64,000 nucleotides of DNA from Gaiellasilicea sp963705515. GTDB lineage: Bacteria > Actinomycetota > Thermoleophilia > Gaiellales > Gaiellaceae. This document shows positions 1-7,999 of the stretch, one piece after another (position 1 is the stretch's first letter; each line of letters starts with the position of its first letter). The DNA lies in the NCBI GenBank assembly GCA_963705515.1, contig CAVPJV010000008.1, forward strand, positions 124,001 to 188,000. The letters are read 5' to 3'. The notes below the pieces were generated by a model. The model made no database searches and was not told the DNA's origin. It saw nothing but the letters and a program-made list of their open reading frames with translations. A program made the position numbers and the translations under genes.

Positions 1-346
1 CGACCGGGCCGCGGACGCCAGTGTTCCCTTCGCCGTCGCGACCGCACGCGGCGTCTCACTCGCAGTCGCGTTCGTCGCCGCGCTGGCGATCGGTGCGTCC
101 GTCCGGGCCGGACGCTCCTTCCTGCCGGCGCTGATCGTGGTCGGCCTGTGCGACGTGGGCGCGAACATGTTCTTCTCGATCGCGACGACGCACGGCTACC
201 TCAGCATCGTCGCCGTCCTCTCCGCCCTCTATCCCATCGTCACCGTCGCGCTTGCGGCGGTCATCTTGCACGAGCGAATCGCGCCGTCGCAGCGCGCCGG
301 GGTCGCGGGCGCACTTCTCGGCGCCGCGATGATCACCGCCGGTTGA
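1..346 (+). CDS. EamA/DMT-family transporter, C-terminal part (cut by window edge)
   Basis: This is the carboxyl half of an inner-membrane drug/metabolite transporter; the start lies before the window. The open frame runs from base 2 to the TGA at 344-346, about 114 residues. It shows three hydrophobic helices separated by short loops. The last part reads SALYPIVTVALAAVILHERI and then a glycine/alanine-rich helix (GVAGALLGAAMITAG), the usual end of the second EamA repeat. The substrate cannot be told from this piece. A hairpin repeat follows directly, so the transcript probably ends there. The family call is firm; any specific substrate would be a guess. Confidence 0.8.
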   Translation, partial: DRAADASVPFAVATARGVSLAVAFVAALAIGASVRAGRSFLPALIVVGLCDVGANMFFSIATTHGYLSIVAVLSALYPIVTVALAAVILHERIAPSQRAGVAGALLGAAMITAG

Positions 347-360
347 CGCGGCCGCTCAGG

Positions 361-391
361 ACATGTCCGGGGTCAGACCCCGTCATGTCTG
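361..391. repeat. Palindromic repeat R1, copy 1
   Basis: An inverted repeat built on CGGGGTC/GACCCCG flanked by ACATG/CATGT lies just after the transporter stop. A second copy sits about 100 bases away at 464-496. It could fold into a strong hairpin and end the transporter transcript. The two copies share the core CATGTCCGGGGTC and differ at the centre and in the right arm, so they are a repeat family rather than chance. Confidence 0.75.
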
Positions 392-463
392 GAGTGGCCG
401 TACCGAATCGCGCTCAACTCTCATATCCAAGCGGCAGCGGCCCCTTGACCGCCTGGCTCGATC

Positions 464-496
464 GGCCATGTCCGGGGTCTGACCCCAGACATGGCC
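464..496. repeat. Palindromic repeat R1, copy 2
   Basis: A 33-base near-perfect palindrome: two 16-base arms (GGCCATGTCCGGGGTC and its complement with one mismatch) around a single T. The right arm contains the ATG at 491 that opens the longest version of the next esterase gene. Either translation really begins at a later codon (ATG at 500, GTG at 509), or the hairpin covers the start. Copy 1 is at 361-391. Confidence 0.8.
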
Positions 497-1519
497 AGAA
501 TGGGCGTCGTGGAGAGGAGCGCGGAGCAGCGGCCGGGGCCGTGGACGAAACCGCTGCGCGGTCAACTCGACGAGCACGTGATCGCAAGCGAGGCGCTGCG
601 CGGCAATCCGCTCGGCGATCCGGACGAGCGGCCGCTCTGGGTGTATACGCCACCGACCTACGCGGGCGGGCCGGCGGTCTACGTCCTCCAGGGCTTCACC
701 GGCCAGATCGAGATGTGGCGCAACCGGGCCGCCTTCAGGCCGACGTTCCTCGAGTTGCTCGACGACGCCGACATCGACGCCCGCGTCGTCTTCGTCGACG
801 CCTGGACGTCGGTCGGCGGCTCGCAGTTCGTCGACTCGGCCGGCAGCGGCCGCTACCACTCCTACATCTGCGACGAGGTCGTCCCCTTCGTGGACGAGCG
901 CTACGAGACCAACGGCTACCGCGGCGTCGCCGGCAAGTCGAGCGGCGGTCAGGGAGCGGCGGTGACGGCCATGCTCCGGCCAGATCTCTTCCAGGGCTTC
1001 GCCAGTCACGCCGGCGGCGGGCTCTTCGAGGTCTCGATCCGGCCGTTCTTCCGCGTCGCCGCGCGTCGTCTGAGGGACGCCTACGACGGCTCGATCGAGC
1101 GCTTCCTGGAAGAGCTCCACACCGGCCCGGCGCCGCTCGCACATCCCGACGACCTGCACGTCCTGCTCCAGTGGGGCTTCTCCGCGGCGTACTCCGCCGA
1201 CGAGGACAGCACGATCCGGCTTCCCTACGACATCGCGACCGCGCAGGTGATCCCGGAACTCTGGGAGCGCTGGCTCGAATGGGACTACCCGACGCTCGTG
1301 CCGCGTCACGCCGACGCACTTCGCGGGCTGCGAGCGATCTACGTCGACTCCGGCACGCGAGACGAGTGGTATCTCGACCTGACCGCCGCGTGGCTCCGCC
1401 GTGAGCTGACGGCAATCGGCGTCCCGGAGCTGCACGTGGAGCTCTTCGACGCGACGCATCTCGCGATCGAGTACCGCTACCCGATCGGCCTCCGCTATCT
1501 CGCGGATCGCCTGCGCTAG
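491..1519 (+). CDS. Putative esterase, alpha/beta-hydrolase fold (esterase D/Fes type)
   Basis: A 342-residue hydrolase that should cleave an ester bond; the substrate is unknown. The frame has a lid-like N-terminal part, a strand-turn YVLQGFTG where the oxyanion loop normally sits, and the nucleophile elbow G-K-S-S-G with Ser150 as likely nucleophile. A VDSGTRDEW segment and a late THLAIEY segment fit the acid and histidine positions. No signal peptide is evident, so it is probably cytoplasmic. The start is unsure because ATG 491 lies inside a palindromic repeat. The gene converges on ychF, the two stop codons overlapping by 4 bases. Confidence 0.75.
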   Translation: MARMGVVERSAEQRPGPWTKPLRGQLDEHVIASEALRGNPLGDPDERPLWVYTPPTYAGGPAVYVLQGFTGQIEMWRNRAAFRPTFLELLDDADIDARVVFVDAWTSVGGSQFVDSAGSGRYHSYICDEVVPFVDERYETNGYRGVAGKSSGGQGAAVTAMLRPDLFQGFASHAGGGLFEVSIRPFFRVAARRLRDAYDGSIERFLEELHTGPAPLAHPDDLHVLLQWGFSAAYSADEDSTIRLPYDIATAQVIPELWERWLEWDYPTLVPRHADALRGLRAIYVDSGTRDEWYLDLTAAWLRRELTAIGVPELHVELFDATHLAIEYRYPIGLRYLADRLR

Positions 1520-2436
1520 ACGTTGAAGCGGATGTTCAGGACGTCGCCGTCCTGCACCTCGTAGGTCTTGCCCTCGAGCCGCTGCGTCCCCCGCTTCGCC
1601 GCCTCGGCATGCGAGCCGGCCGCGAGCAGGTCGTCCGTCGAGATCGTCTCGCAGCGGATGAAGCCGCGCGCGATGTCCGAGTGGATCGCCGCCGCCGCTT
1701 CGAGCGCGGTCTGCCCGCGCCGGAGCGTCCACGCGCGCGTCTCCTTCTCGCCCGCCGTGAAGAACGTGATCAGGTCGAGTGCGTCCCGGAGCCGCCGCAC
1801 GACCTCGTCCAGCGCGGAGGGGCCTTCGCGATACTCCGCCGCCTCCTCCTCGGACATCTCCGCCAGCTCGGCCTCGAGCTGGAGGTCGATCCCGCCCGGC
1901 CCGTTCTCGACGGCGAGGAGCGGCTTCGTCGTCAGCGGCTCCAGCTCTGCGGGGAGCTCGCCTGGGAAGTCCCGGAGCGTGTGCCCCGCGTCGAGGTGCG
2001 CGAGGAGCGCCTGCAGCTGCTCGACCTCCTTGCGCAGCGAGGCGTCGCCGGATTTCGCCTGCTTCTCGACGCGCTCCAGCCGCCGCTCGACGTGGTCCCG
2101 ATCGGCGACGAGCAGCTCCAGCTCGAGCGTCTCCAGGTCGCCCGCCGGATTCGCCCCGGCGGAGAAGCCGTCGGCGACGGCGAGGATCGCATCGACCTGG
2201 CGCAGTCCGCCGAGCAGCGCCGGCCCGGTCCCGGGCACGTCGACGACCCGGATCGTCGCTGGCGTGATCTTGCGCGCCCCGACGAGCGCCGCGAGCTGCT
2301 CGAGCCGGTCGTCCGCGATCGACGCCATGCCGACGTTCTCCTTGCCGAAGCCGGCGCCGCCGGTCTTCGTCAAGGCGGTGAACAGCGTCGTCTTTCCCGC
2401 CCCCGGCAGGCCGACGATCCCGACCTCGAGCGCCAC
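1516..2436 (-). CDS. ychF: YchF-type P-loop ATPase (Obg family)
   Basis: YchF is a ribosome-associated ATPase of the Obg group, linked to translation and stress control. The 306-residue product begins with the P-loop GLPGAGKTT (residues 8-16), has the switch/Walker B segment VVDVPGTG, a coiled-coil region in the middle and a TGS-like end (RGFIRCETIS to VLNIRFNV). It is shorter than the usual ~360 residues, mainly between G motifs, and the P-loop has GAGK in place of the common NVGK. Translation starts at GTG directly after the TAA of the upstream sigma-factor gene, with AAGGAGG just before it, so the two are co-translated. Confidence 0.88.
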   Translation of the reverse strand: MALEVGIVGLPGAGKTTLFTALTKTGGAGFGKENVGMASIADDRLEQLAALVGARKITPATIRVVDVPGTGPALLGGLRQVDAILAVADGFSAGANPAGDLETLELELLVADRDHVERRLERVEKQAKSGDASLRKEVEQLQALLAHLDAGHTLRDFPGELPAELEPLTTKPLLAVENGPGGIDLQLEAELAEMSEEEAAEYREGPSALDEVVRRLRDALDLITFFTAGEKETRAWTLRRGQTALEAAAAIHSDIARGFIRCETISTDDLLAAGSHAEAAKRGTQRLEGKTYEVQDGDVLNIRFNV

Positions 2437-3012
2437 TTATGCCTCCTTGTCGCCGGAGAGCTGCTGCTGCAGCGAGACCAGCGCCCGGTGCTGCAGCGAC
2501 TTCACCGCGCCCTCGGTCTTGTCGAGGATCGTCGCCGCCTCGGCGTTGGAGAAGTTGAAGACGAACTTGAGCGTCAGCACCTGCTGCTGCTCCTGCGAGA
2601 GCGAGTCGATCAGCTCCAGCATCGACTGGCGGCCGATCGCCCGGAACGCCTCGTCCTCTGCCGAGCGCTCCTCCGAGCCGTGCGGCTCGGGCACGTCCTC
2701 CTCCGGCTGCCAGCGTCGGTTGGCGCGGAAATGGTCCATCGAGAGGTTGTGTGCGATCCGGAAGAGCCAGGCCGAGAACGGCGCCGACTCGAAGCGGAAC
2801 TTGCCGATCGACTCGAGCATGCGCATGAACGTCTGCGTCGTCAGGTCCTCGGCGTCGTGCCGGTTGCCGACGGTCATGTGCAGGTAGCTGTAGATCCGGT
2901 CGAAGTGGATCAGGTACAGCTCCTCGAGCGCGGCGCGCTCGCCCTGCTGCCCCCGCTCGACGAGCTTGCGGATCTCGGCCGCAGACGGCCCCTTCTGCTG
3001 CGTCTCGGTCAC
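2437..3012 (-). CDS. RNA polymerase sigma-70 family factor, ECF type
   Basis: A 191-residue alternative sigma factor. Region 2 is clear (FDRIYSYL, then DAEDLTTQTFMRML and FSAWLFRIAHNLSMDHFR), a linker rich in acidic residues follows, and region 4 is present (LSQEQQQVLTLKFVFNFSNAEAA and the helix-turn-helix EGAVKSLQHRALVSL). The start is GTG. No anti-sigma gene lies beside it. The next gene downstream is ychF, whose start abuts this stop codon, so sigma factor and ATPase share a transcript. The inducing signal cannot be read from the sequence. Confidence 0.92.
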   Translation of the reverse strand: MTETQQKGPSAAEIRKLVERGQQGERAALEELYLIHFDRIYSYLHMTVGNRHDAEDLTTQTFMRMLESIGKFRFESAPFSAWLFRIAHNLSMDHFRANRRWQPEEDVPEPHGSEERSAEDEAFRAIGRQSMLELIDSLSQEQQQVLTLKFVFNFSNAEAATILDKTEGAVKSLQHRALVSLQQQLSGDKEA

Positions 3013-3028
3013 CTGGGGAGAGGTGCCC

Positions 3029-3256
3029 CTAGATGCCGAAACCCACGCGCGACTCCCGCGCGTAGCGCTTCATGTAGACCACCCGGCCGAGGACGACCGT
3101 GTAGCGGCCGTCGCTCGCATCGAGCATCATCGAGCCGTCCTGCCCGGTCGCGAGTGAGCGCTCGAGCTCGTCCGCTCCCTTCAGGGTCACGGTCGCGCCC
3201 ATGATCTGGCCCCCGTCGAAGCACAGCTCGACGCGGACGGAATCGGCTTCAGTCAA
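3029..3256 (-). CDS. Small conserved-looking protein of unknown function
   Basis: A 75-residue protein that I do not recognise. It is predicted to be mostly beta strand: VRVELCFDGG, ATVTLKG, DGSMMLD, YTVVLGRVVYMKRY. It has no membrane segment, signal peptide or cysteine cluster. The start is TTG, overlapping the last 8 bases of the epimerase gene (TTGACTGA), which points to translational coupling. It lies between methylmalonyl-CoA epimerase and the ECF sigma factor, all on the minus strand. No function is proposed. Confidence 0.6.
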   Translation of the reverse strand: MTEADSVRVELCFDGGQIMGATVTLKGADELERSLATGQDGSMMLDASDGRYTVVLGRVVYMKRYARESRVGFGI

Positions 3257-3653
3257 CGGACACCACCTCTGTGAGGACGCCGTGGACGGCGTCGGGATGG
3301 ACGAAGGCGACCTGGAGGCCGAAGAGGCCTTTCCGCGGCTCGGCGTCGATCAGCTCGGCGCCCTCGGCGGAGAGCCGGTCGAGCTCGGCGCGCACGTCGG
3401 CGACCTCGTAGGCGACGTGGTGCATGCCCGGGCCGCGCGAAGCGAGAAAACGGCCGACGGCGGTCTCGTCGCCGAGCGGCGCGAGCAGCTCCACGCGGCC
3501 GGAGCCGACGAGCACCGCCGCCGCCTCGACCCCCTGGTCGTCGACCTGCGCGCGATGTTCCAGCTCGGCGCCGAAGAGACGCTCGTACGTGTCGACCGCC
3601 TCGTCCAGGTCGTGAACGGCGACGCCGAGATGGTGGATGCCGCGGGCCTGCAC
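3249..3653 (-). CDS. Methylmalonyl-CoA epimerase
   Basis: Interconverts the R and S forms of methylmalonyl-CoA in propionyl-CoA metabolism, in the cytoplasm. The 134-residue protein is a two-module VOC/glyoxalase fold. It opens with GIHHLGVAVHDLDEAVDTYE (metal-binding His early in the first strand), then has VELLAPLG, a MHHVAYEV strand with the second metal His, and the family-typical ending GLFGLQVAFVHPDAVHGVLTE. Start is GTG. A (methyl)malonate-semialdehyde dehydrogenase at 18.2 kb would feed propionyl-CoA into this route. Mutase genes are not in the window. Confidence 0.9.
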   Translation of the reverse strand: MQARGIHHLGVAVHDLDEAVDTYERLFGAELEHRAQVDDQGVEAAAVLVGSGRVELLAPLGDETAVGRFLASRGPGMHHVAYEVADVRAELDRLSAEGAELIDAEPRKGLFGLQVAFVHPDAVHGVLTEVVSVD

Positions 3654-3671
3654 GGCAGCGATGCTACCGGT

Positions 3672-5180
3672 CTAGTTTTCGACCGCCCGGACCGTACCGA
3701 CGGTCTCGGAGGCCCGGGACTCGGGCTCGATCGCGCCGAGCAGCTCCTTCAGCTCGTCGCGGGAGAGCGTCTCGCGCTCGAGCAGCTGGACGGCGAGCCG
3801 GTCGAGCGAGACGCGGTGCTTCACGAGCAGCCGCTGTGCCTCTTCGTACGCGAAGTCGGTGAGCCGGGCCTGCTCGGAGTCGCGCAGCCGTTTCGTCTCC
3901 TCGGAGAGGGCGTAGTTGTCGGCCCGCATCGTCCTCGACGGAGAGGCTTCGGACATGCCGTACTCGAAGACCATCGAGCGAGCGATCTCGGTCACCTTCT
4001 CGAGGTCGTTCGAGGCGCCGTTGGTGACGCGGCCGAAGACGACCTGCTCGGCGGCGCGCCCTCCGAGGGCGATCTTCATCACGTCGAGGAACTCCTCCTT
4101 CGTGTGCAGGTAGCGCTCCTCCATCGGCAGGTAGTAGGCGTAGCCGAGGGCGTCGCCGCGCGCCACGATCGTCACCTTCTGGATCGGGAGCAGATCGCCC
4201 ATCATGTAGGCGATCAGCGCGTGCCCGGCCTCGTGGTACGCCAGGATCCGCTTCTCCTTCTCGGTGACGACGCGCCGCTGCTGCATGCCTGCGATCACGC
4301 GTTCCATCGCGCCGTCGAAGTCCTCCGTCAGGATCGTCGTCCGCTCCTGCCGGCCGGCGAAGATCGCGGCCTCGTTGCAGAGGTTCGCGAGATCGGCGCC
4401 CGTGAGACCTGATGTCTGGCGCGCGACGTGAGAGAGGTCGACCTCGTCGGCGAGCGGCTTCCCGCGCGTGTGCACCAGCAGGATCGCCTCGCGGCCGCTC
4501 AGGTCCGGCGGCGAGACGAGCACCTGGCGGTCGAAGCGGCCCGGCCGGAGCAGTGCGGGGTCGAGATCCTGGAGCCGGTTGGAGGCGCCCATGACGATCA
4601 CCTGCGCCGACTCGTCGAAGCCGTCGAGCTCGACGAGCAGCTGGTTCAGGGTCTGATCGTGCTCGCGGTTGAAGCTGCCGCCGGCGCGGGCGGTGCCGAC
4701 GGCGTCGAGCTCGTCGATGAAGACGATCGCCGGCGCGTTCCGGCGCGCCTCTTCGAAGAGCTTGCGGATCCGGGAGGCGCCGAGGCCGGCGAACATCTCC
4801 ACGAAGGCCGAGGCGCTCTGTGAGTAGAACTTCGCGCCGGACTCCTTCGCGACGGCCTTCGCCAGCAGCGTCTTGCCGGTGCCGGGCGGGCCGTAGAGGA
4901 GGATCCCCTTCGGCACGCGTGCACCGAGGCGCTGGAAGCGCTTCGGGTGGCGGAGGAAGTCGACGACCTCCTGCAGCTCCGCCTTCGCCTCCTCGACGCC
5001 GGCGACGTCGCCCCACGAGACGGAGGAGCTCGCGCTCGCCTCCAGCTTCGCCGGCTTCACGCGCGGCATGTACTGGAGCGTGCGCCAGAGCAGATAGATG
5101 ATCAGGCCGAAGAAGACGAGCGGCAACCACGTCAGCGCGTAGCTGGCCACCTGATCGAGAAATTCCCCCACGTCCGGCAT
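3672..5180 (-). CDS. ftsH: ATP-dependent zinc metalloprotease FtsH, short form with one membrane helix
   Basis: Membrane-anchored AAA+ protease that degrades misfolded membrane and regulatory proteins. The 502 residues begin with a single hydrophobic helix (about 12-33). The AAA module has Walker A GPPGTGKT (97-104), Walker B VFIDE (153-157) and arginine fingers in LLRPGRFDR. The protease domain carries the zinc motif HEAGH (316-320). Standard FtsH is about 600-650 residues with two helices around an extracytoplasmic loop; that loop and the first helix are missing here. Start is ATG with AGGAG five bases upstream. The gene stands alone, upstream of the epimerase. Confidence 0.93.
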   Translation of the reverse strand: MPDVGEFLDQVASYALTWLPLVFFGLIIYLLWRTLQYMPRVKPAKLEASASSSVSWGDVAGVEEAKAELQEVVDFLRHPKRFQRLGARVPKGILLYGPPGTGKTLLAKAVAKESGAKFYSQSASAFVEMFAGLGASRIRKLFEEARRNAPAIVFIDELDAVGTARAGGSFNREHDQTLNQLLVELDGFDESAQVIVMGASNRLQDLDPALLRPGRFDRQVLVSPPDLSGREAILLVHTRGKPLADEVDLSHVARQTSGLTGADLANLCNEAAIFAGRQERTTILTEDFDGAMERVIAGMQQRRVVTEKEKRILAYHEAGHALIAYMMGDLLPIQKVTIVARGDALGYAYYLPMEERYLHTKEEFLDVMKIALGGRAAEQVVFGRVTNGASNDLEKVTEIARSMVFEYGMSEASPSRTMRADNYALSEETKRLRDSEQARLTDFAYEEAQRLLVKHRVSLDRLAVQLLERETLSRDELKELLGAIEPESRASETVGTVRAVEN

Positions 5181-5220
5181 CCCGGCTCCTATCGGCAGCT
5201 GGCACCGAAGCCTGAAGCGG

Positions 5221-5764
5221 CTATCGGCGGACTGCCAGGATCGCTGCGGATTCCGGCGTCGTCAAGACCTCCGTCACCGCCAGGTCCGGGCGGGAGAGCC
5301 AGAACTCGCGCACCGGGTCGGGTCCCGCGAAGCCCGGAGTCAGGTCGTCGAGCACCGCGATCCCGCCCGGCGCGAGCAGGCCGGCGACGAGCTCGCCGTC
5401 CTCGCGCGGGCGCAGCTGCTTCGTCGCGTCGTAGAAGAGAAGGTCGAACGGGGCCTCCGGCGGCAGCAGCGCGCGCCAGTCGCCCTCGAGCACGTGCACG
5501 TTCTCGTCGGCCGCGAAGAGCTCTCGGGCAGCGGCCGCGCGCTCGGGGTCGTTCTCCGCCGTGAAGAACGGCGTCTGCGGCGGTAGTGCCGAGACGATCC
5601 AGGCCGCGCCGACGCAGGTCCCCGTCCCGATCTCCGCCACGCGCTCGCGGCCGCGTGAGCGCGGCAAGGACGTGGAGCAGGCGGCCGACTTCGGGCCGGC
5701 ACGACCGCTCGAAGCCGAGGCGCTCGGTCAACGCGAGCGCCTTGTCGACAAGCGGCGGAGCCAC
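5221..5764 (-). CDS. Class I SAM-dependent O-methyltransferase-like protein (frameshifted)
   Basis: Resembles small catechol-O-methyltransferase-like enzymes. Reading from GTG at 5764, the first frame gives MAPPLVDKALALTERLGFER and the helix ending LHVLAALTR. The conserved core lies in another frame: the SAM-binding motif VAEIGTGTCVGAAW, the acidic pair in FFTAENDPE, and FDLLFYDA then GGIAVLDDL. The two frames meet near 5648-5660 in a run of CG bases; one missing base would give a continuous protein of about 180 residues. Either the gene is broken or the base was lost in sequencing. The intact C-terminal piece could start at TTG 5667. Divergent from the next gene by 17 bases. Confidence 0.7.
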
Positions 5765-5781
5765 GTTCCTAGACTACTGCC

Positions 5782-6828
5782 GTGCTCCCGCTCCCTCCGC
5801 ACTGGAACCCCGACCGCGTCGGCGAGGTCTGGCGCGTCGACTATGCCGCTCGGTTCGAGGACGCGGAGCGCTGGCGCGCCCAGCAGTCGATCACGCCCGC
5901 GGCCGACGACCGTTTCCGGATCGCGCTCGTCGTCGTCGACATGCAGAACACGTTCTGCTCGCCGGGCTTCGAGCTCTTCGTCGCCGGCCGTTCCGGGACG
6001 GGAGCGCTCGACGACTCACGCCGGGTCTGCGAGTTCGTCTACCGCAACCTCGGCTCGCTCACCCAGATCGTGCCCACGCTGGACACGCACCAGGCGCTCC
6101 AGATCTTCCATCGCGCGTTGCTCGTCGACGCGGAGGGGCGGCACCCGGAGCCGTTCACGCTCGTGACCGCGGAGGACGTCGAGGCGGGGCGCTGGCGGAT
6201 CAACCCGGCCGCCGCCGCCGGGCTCGGGCTCGATCCCGACTACGCCGAGAAGCACCTCCGCTACTACACGCGGACGCTCGAGGAGGGCGGCAAGTACAGC
6301 CTGACCATCTGGCCGTTCCACGCCATGCTCGGCGGGATCGGCTACGCGCTCGTCTCCGCGCTCGAGGAAGCGCTCTTCTTCCATTCGATCGCCCGCAACG
6401 CGCCGCTCGACTTCCAGCCGAAGGGCGACCACCCGCTGACCGAGCACTACTCGATGCTCGGGCCCGAGGTGGAGTACGACCTCGAAGGCGAGCCGCTCGG
6501 CGCGCGCAACCACCCGCTGATCGAACGTCTGCTCCAGTTCGACGCGGTCGTGATCGCCGGCGAGGCGAAGAGCCACTGCGTCGCCTGGACGATCGAGGAT
6601 CTGCTTTCCGACCCGACCGTGCAGGAGCGAGGACTCGAGGAGAAGGTCTACCTGCTCGAGGACTGCACCTCGCCCGTCGTCGTTCCTGGCTCGGTCGACT
6701 ACACCGACGAGGGCGACGCCCACTTCGCGCGCTTCGCCGAGTCGGGCGCACACATCGTGCGCTCCGACCAGCCACTCGAGGAGTGGCCCGGTGTCGTCGG
6801 CGAGTCGCTCCCTAGCTGCGCAAGATGA
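5782..6828 (+). CDS. Isochorismatase-family cysteine hydrolase, nicotinamidase-like
   Basis: A 348-residue amidohydrolase of the isochorismatase fold. The catalytic aspartate is in VVVDMQNTF (Asp53) and the nucleophilic cysteine in AKSHCVAWT (Cys266); the PTLDTH strand-loop and YSLTIWP segment fit the lysine/metal region. It is much longer than the ~200-residue classical nicotinamidase because of insertions between Asp and Cys. Nicotinamidase makes nicotinate, the substrate of the phosphoribosyltransferase encoded convergently at 6893-7999, so a role in NAD salvage is likely though not proven. Start is GTG. The stop codon lies inside a hairpin that probably ends the transcript. Confidence 0.78.
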   Translation: MLPLPPHWNPDRVGEVWRVDYAARFEDAERWRAQQSITPAADDRFRIALVVVDMQNTFCSPGFELFVAGRSGTGALDDSRRVCEFVYRNLGSLTQIVPTLDTHQALQIFHRALLVDAEGRHPEPFTLVTAEDVEAGRWRINPAAAAGLGLDPDYAEKHLRYYTRTLEEGGKYSLTIWPFHAMLGGIGYALVSALEEALFFHSIARNAPLDFQPKGDHPLTEHYSMLGPEVEYDLEGEPLGARNHPLIERLLQFDAVVIAGEAKSHCVAWTIEDLLSDPTVQERGLEEKVYLLEDCTSPVVVPGSVDYTDEGDAHFARFAESGAHIVRSDQPLEEWPGVVGESLPSCAR

Positions 6829-6853
6829 GCATCCGCCGGAGCGGATACTCATC
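6824..6853. terminator. Hairpin between convergent genes
   Basis: Thirteen-base arms (GATGAGCATCCGC and GCGGATACTCATC) pair with one mismatch around a 4-base CGGA loop. The structure contains the TGA of the nicotinamidase-like gene. There is no T-tract. It lies directly before dispersed repeat R2 (6855-6889), which can form a second hairpin. Together they separate the two convergent NAD-related genes and may stop transcription from both sides. Confidence 0.6.
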
Positions 6854-6854
6854 G

Positions 6855-6889
6855 CGCGAAGATCCCTGAAGGGGCCGCTTCGCGGCCCG
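6855..6889. repeat. Dispersed repeat R2, copy 1
   Basis: A 35-base unit beginning CGCGAAGATCCCTGAAGGGG and ending in a GGGCCGC/GCGGCCC-type hairpin. Its first 25 bases are identical to a copy 43.5 kb away at 50411-50446. Both copies lie outside coding sequence. It behaves like a REP-type intergenic palindrome. Confidence 0.75.
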
Positions 6890-6892
6890 GCG

Positions 6893-7999
6893 CTAAGAGA
6901 CGAGCTCGAGCCGCGCGTTCGGCCGGTAGCGGCGGCCGACCTTTGCCGACGGGCGGCCGTCGGTCATGACGATGTCGGCGGTGAAGTCGTTCTGGCCGCG
7001 GATCAGCGACGAGCCGATCCCGTACGCGTCCACGGGCACCTGCCGACGCTCGAACTCCTTGATCTTGTCGACGGTGAAGCCGCCAGAGACGACGATCTTC
7101 ACCCGCTCGAACCCATCCGCGTCGAGCGCGTCCCGCACCTTGCGCACGAGCCGCTCGTTGACGCCGCGCGGGTCGAAGTCACCCATCTCGCTCCAGAGCG
7201 AGCGGTCGACCAGCTGGCCCGAGGTGTCCAGCCGGACACCCCAGAGCCGAGGGCCGAGCGCGCGCGCGACCTCGAGCGCCGTGCTCACCGAGTCGTTCTC
7301 GAAGTCGACGAGGACGACGATGTTCATGTCGTCGCTCGCCCACTCCGCGAACTTGGTCGCGGCGAGGACGGTGTTGCCGCCGTACGAGGCGATCAAGGAG
7401 TGGGGAACGGTGCCGACGCCGCGACCGCCCCACCAGGACGCCTGCGCGTCCGAGGTGACGCCGATCTCCGCGCCGACCATCGCGCCGGCGACGTAGGCCG
7501 CATAGCCGTCGCCGGTCTGGACGCGGTGATGGTCGTGGCGCGCCGGCATGAAGATGATCGGCTTGCCGGTCGCGGCCTCGACGACGCGGGCCGTGTTCGT
7601 CGTGATCAGCGTCCGCCGCGTCAGGACGCCCAGGTACACCGTCTCGAGATGCGCGAAGAGGGTGTAGTCGCCCTCGATCGTCATCGCGGTCTCCCACGGC
7701 TCGATCCGGTCGCCGTCGTGGAGCGCGTGGACGGTGAGAGCGTCCCAGTCCTCGGAGCAGAGCTTGAGGATCGCGATCGCCTCGTCGACGCCGCCAAGCA
7801 TCGCCTGGTTGCGCTGGAAGACCTGCATCACGACGCGCGGGTGGCGGCCGTCCTGGAGCAGCGTCTCCCGCGTGTGGTTGAAGTAGGCGTCGGTGTAGTA
7901 CCCCTCCCGCATCTTCTCGGCGGGGAGGTCGAAGATCTCGGGCGGGAGGCCGCCGGGGCTTAGCTCCCTGCTCGGTCGCCATGCTCCAGCTCCAGACAC
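6893..7999 (-). CDS. pncB: Nicotinate phosphoribosyltransferase family protein
   Basis: Joins nicotinate and PRPP to nicotinate mononucleotide in NAD salvage. The 368-residue protein has the family's N-terminal segment (EKMREGYYTDAYF), the central MPARHDHHRVQTGDGYAAY segment, IVVLVDFEND, a LWGVRLDTSGQLVD strand, and the phosphate-binding end IVVSGGFTVDKI followed by VDAYGIGSSL. The GTG start gives a 40-base overlap with the upstream DUF1385 gene; homology is clear only from about residue 18, so the first residues are uncertain. It is the last gene of a run starting with tryptophan dioxygenase at 12596, and it faces a nicotinamidase-like gene. Confidence 0.88.
   Translation of the reverse strand: MSGAGAWRPSRELSPGGLPPEIFDLPAEKMREGYYTDAYFNHTRETLLQDGRHPRVVMQVFQRNQAMLGGVDEAIAILKLCSEDWDALTVHALHDGDRIEPWETAMTIEGDYTLFAHLETVYLGVLTRRTLITTNTARVVEAATGKPIIFMPARHDHHRVQTGDGYAAYVAGAMVGAEIGVTSDAQASWWGGRGVGTVPHSLIASYGGNTVLAATKFAEWASDDMNIVVLVDFENDSVSTALEVARALGPRLWGVRLDTSGQLVDRSLWSEMGDFDPRGVNERLVRKVRDALDADGFERVKIVVSGGFTVDKIKEFERRQVPVDAYGIGSSLIRGQNDFTADIVMTDGRPSAKVGRRYRPNARLELVS

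Noticed and set aside
1609..3204. A 531-codon plus-strand open frame
   Set aside because: Covers ychF and the sigma-factor gene on the other strand, both with firm family motifs.
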